A stretch of DNA of 44,059 bases from Alphaproteobacteria bacterium (GTDB lineage Bacteria; Pseudomonadota; Alphaproteobacteria; Rhizobiales; Rhizobiaceae). The notes beneath the pieces were generated by a model. That model was not told the DNA's origin and did no database searches. It worked only from the letters and a program-made list of their open reading frames with translations. The stretch spans positions 1-44,059 of the forward strand of contig JAJRQF010000126.1 of the NCBI GenBank assembly GCA_024280375.1. The letters are read 5' to 3'. A program made the position numbers and the translations under genes. Position 1 is the stretch's first letter, and every line of letters begins with the position of its first letter. Positions 42,549 through 44,059 of this stretch are shown one piece after another.

Positions 42549-43300
42549 CAAAAAGTAGAACTTCCTCCCTTTTAGTGGTCTTTACTGCTATTTCTATTGG
42601 CGGCTGTGGCACGAAGGCTTTTCAGGATCGGGACCCTGAAGTTTCCAAAATAAATTTGGATCAAGAAGGAATACATGTGCAAATCCCGATGCCCGAACCG
42701 GCGCCTGAACGTATGTTCAGACGCGCAGAAGGAGCATCGCTTTGGAACCCGGGAACCAAAGGGTTTTTTGCTGACCAGCGTGCAACCACCGTAGGAGATT
42801 TGTTGACGGTCAATATCGAGATTAACGATGAAGCAAATTTTAGTAATGCGTCTAACACTAGTCGGAGTGGTTCCAGTACAATCGGCGAGCCGACTTTGTT
42901 TGGGTATGAAAATAAACTGAGCAAGGTTTTGCCGGGGCTTTCGGACTCAGATGTACCTCAAGGAGATTTGGCACAACTGTCCTCGAATACCTCTGCAAGC
43001 GGCAGTGGCAAAATCAAACGCGGCGAAAGTATCAAACTCAAAATTGCGGCTTTAGTCATTCAAAAACTTCAAAATGGCAGCTTGGTGATTGCCGGCCGTC
43101 AGGAAGTTAAAGTTAATAATGAATTGCGTGAGCTGCGAATTTCAGGAATTATCCGTCCGCAAGATATTGGGACTGACAATACCATACCTTATGAAAAGGT
43201 TGCCGAAGCGCGGATTGTCTATGGCGGTCGTGGGCAGCTTTCGCGCACGCAAAGAACCAATTACGGCGGCACAATCGCTGACATTATTCTGCCATACTGA
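42545..43300 (+). CDS. flgH: flagellar L-ring lipoprotein FlgH
   Basis: The 251-residue product has a lipoprotein signal with the lipobox ending at Cys 21 (AISIGGC), then FlgH blocks: SLWNPGTKGFFADQRATTVGD, LLTVNIEINDEANFSN, and NGSLVIAGRQEVKVNNELRE near the C-terminus followed by SGIIRPQDI. FlgH forms the L ring in the outer membrane. Last gene of the flgF group; 104 bp with a hairpin separate it from the second fliL-like gene. Confidence 0.97.
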   Translation: MTKSRTSSLLVVFTAISIGGCGTKAFQDRDPEVSKINLDQEGIHVQIPMPEPAPERMFRRAEGASLWNPGTKGFFADQRATTVGDLLTVNIEINDEANFSNASNTSRSGSSTIGEPTLFGYENKLSKVLPGLSDSDVPQGDLAQLSSNTSASGSGKIKRGESIKLKIAALVIQKLQNGSLVIAGRQEVKVNNELRELRISGIIRPQDIGTDNTIPYEKVAEARIVYGGRGQLSRTQRTNYGGTIADIILPY

Positions 43301-43372
43301 ACATTATGATACCTTTATTGAGTGCGAAATTACCTTAATTACGGAAAATTGCCGCCATAATCATCAGCCATA

Positions 43373-43396
43373 ACCATTGCAAACAAACGCAATGGT
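43373..43396 (+). promoter_or_regulatory. hairpin immediately before the second fliL-like gene
   Basis: ACCATTGC (43373-43380) and GCAATGGT (43389-43396) pair perfectly over an eight-base loop, and CCAT/ATGG extend the stem past a one-base bulge. The stem ends a few bases before ATG 43405 and would cover the ribosome binding region. No T run follows, so it looks more like translational control than a terminator. Confidence 0.45.
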
Positions 43397-43404
43397 ATGG
43401 TCAA

Positions 43405-43905
43405 ATGAAAAAATCAATGAGTATTCTTATCGTTCTACAAGTCGCGTTTCTCGCCTTAGGTTATGGTGCAGGAACATACCTTAATAAGCCGGATGACACC
43501 GAAAGGATTGACGCGACAGACAGCGGTGATTCCCATGGATCAACGCCTGCTCAGGAAGAACATGCCAGCAAAGCTGAAAATGCTGATATAATTGTCAAAC
43601 TTGGCCAAATGATCATTCCCGTCTATAAGCCCCGCAGCGTCACCTATGTAGTAATAAACTTGGGCGTTGCAGTTGATGACTTAAAAATGGCCGAGCATTA
43701 CAATATTGGTGAAAACGGAGTGAGGCTTCGAGACGATATTTTTGCCACACTCAAGCTATCTGCCGATGGTCAGAAAATGCGCGGCGCTGTGATCGACACG
43801 GAGTATCTGACAAAATCCGTAACTGCGAGTGTGCAGCAGAATTTTACCGGCATCAATGACGTGCTTTTCTTGGATTTTTACAAGAAAGACATCGCACGAA
43901 GCTAA
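43405..43905 (+). CDS. second FliL-like protein
   Basis: The 166-residue product has an N-terminal membrane segment (MSILIVLQVAFLALGYGAG), a polar linker (about residues 30-65) and a C-terminal domain with ILVKLGQMIIPV-like start, VTYVVINLGVAVDD, RLRDDIFATLKLSADGQKM and DVLFLDFYKKDIARS. The plan is that of FliL, though it is shorter and divergent from the FliL at 5315. Stator-associated function is inferred. A hairpin sits at its ribosome site. Insertion-sequence-like DNA starts about 25 bp after its stop. Confidence 0.8.
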   Translation: MKKSMSILIVLQVAFLALGYGAGTYLNKPDDTERIDATDSGDSHGSTPAQEEHASKAENADIIVKLGQMIIPVYKPRSVTYVVINLGVAVDDLKMAEHYNIGENGVRLRDDIFATLKLSADGQKMRGAVIDTEYLTKSVTASVQQNFTGINDVLFLDFYKKDIARS

Positions 43906-43930
43906 GCCCTTTCTGGCCTGTGAATAGGCA

Positions 43931-44059
43931 TGCAAAATTGACCCACTTGGGTGGGTAATTGGCGTTTAAAATTGACCCAGCTGTTTTGTTAACATCCGCG
44001 TATTTGAGCGCGGAGAATGAGCAGGTGATATTAATGGAAAGTGCAGCAAAGATCCGTCG
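43931..44059 (+). mobile_element. left end of a probable IS21-family element (partial)
   Basis: AAAATTGACCCA occurs twice in direct repeat (43934-43945 and 43968-43979), and ACCCAC/GTGGGT form a small stem between them. Repeated TTGACCC-type terminal sites are a feature of IS21-family ends. An ATG with a good ribosome site follows. The element runs off the right edge. The exact tip may be the TGC at 43931. Confidence 0.6.
44034..44059 (+). CDS. start of a probable transposase (IstA-like), truncated by window edge
   Basis: ATG 44034, with AGGTGA five bases upstream, opens MESAAKIR before the window ends. Such starts occur in IS21-type IstA proteins, and the terminal-repeat-like DNA in front agrees. 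Eight codons are too few to be certain. Confidence 0.45.

Noticed and set aside
1-44059. tRNA, rRNA genes or CRISPR arrays
   Set aside because: No cloverleaf, ribosomal or regularly spaced repeat sequence was seen on either strand by reading.

Overview
The window is a flagellar gene cluster, about 44 kb long, from an alphaproteobacterium that is most probably a member of the Rhodobacterales (Roseobacter-like). The signs are the short flagellin followed by flaF, flbT and a DUF1217 gene, the MotE-like and DUF6468 genes beside fliM, a MucR/Ros-type regulator, a perfect CtrA-type box (TTAA-N7-TTAAC) between fliI and flgB, and the gene order flgB-flgC-fliE-fliQ-lytic transglycosylase-flhA-fliR-flhB. 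GC content looks moderate by eye.

Layout. (1) 1-2034, minus strand: flgI, a FlgJ-type rod-binding gene, a frameshifted flgN and the first codons of a flagellin gene that leaves the window. (2) 2232-3355: an OmpR-type regulator with a degenerate receiver, then a decayed IS5-family transposase. (3) 3365-5908, minus: fliL, fliM, DUF6468 gene, motE-like gene. (4) 6044-10731, plus: fliF, fliH, fliN, fliP, fliG. (5) 10735-13605, plus: an inverted copy of the left-end flgN-tail/flagellin-start sequence, a complete flagellin gene, flaF, flbT, DUF1217. (6) 13667-16958, minus: motA, a small exported protein, a FliJ-like coiled-coil protein, mucR-like, motB. (7) 17072-21229, plus: a three-gene cassette (unknown protein, GT2-FkbM fusion, TPR-glycosyltransferase), a good candidate for flagellin modification. 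(8) 21564-29301: fliI (minus), diverging from flgB-flgC-fliE-fliQ-slt-flhA-fliR-flhB. (9) 29298-33884: a signalling island with a CheY-like receiver, a hybrid-less PAS histidine kinase broken by one in-frame stop, a receiver with a degenerate GGDEF domain, an Hpt protein, and a second OmpR-type regulator with a degenerate receiver. (10) 34303-40221, minus: a 642-residue exported TPR protein, flgE, flgK, flgL. (11) 40336-43905, plus: flgF, flgG, flgA, flgH and a second FliL-like gene. (12) 43931-44059: the end of what looks like an IS21-family element.

Together the genes supply the basal body, export apparatus, switch, hook, hook-filament junction, filament, motor and regulators. I did not find flgD, fliK, fliD, fliO or fliS.

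The observations most worth a second look are: the 254-bp near-identical inverted repeats (two mismatches) that make flagellin genes point outward from both ends of a 10.5-kb segment; the remnant flgN tail that shows which flagellin copy is derived; the glycosyltransferase/methyltransferase cassette between motA and fliI; the signalling island with a kinase split by a single stop codon; and two separate regulators whose receivers have lost the phospho-acceptor aspartate. Both window ends lie in repeated sequence (flagellin and insertion sequence), so the window may be a whole assembly contig bounded by repeats.
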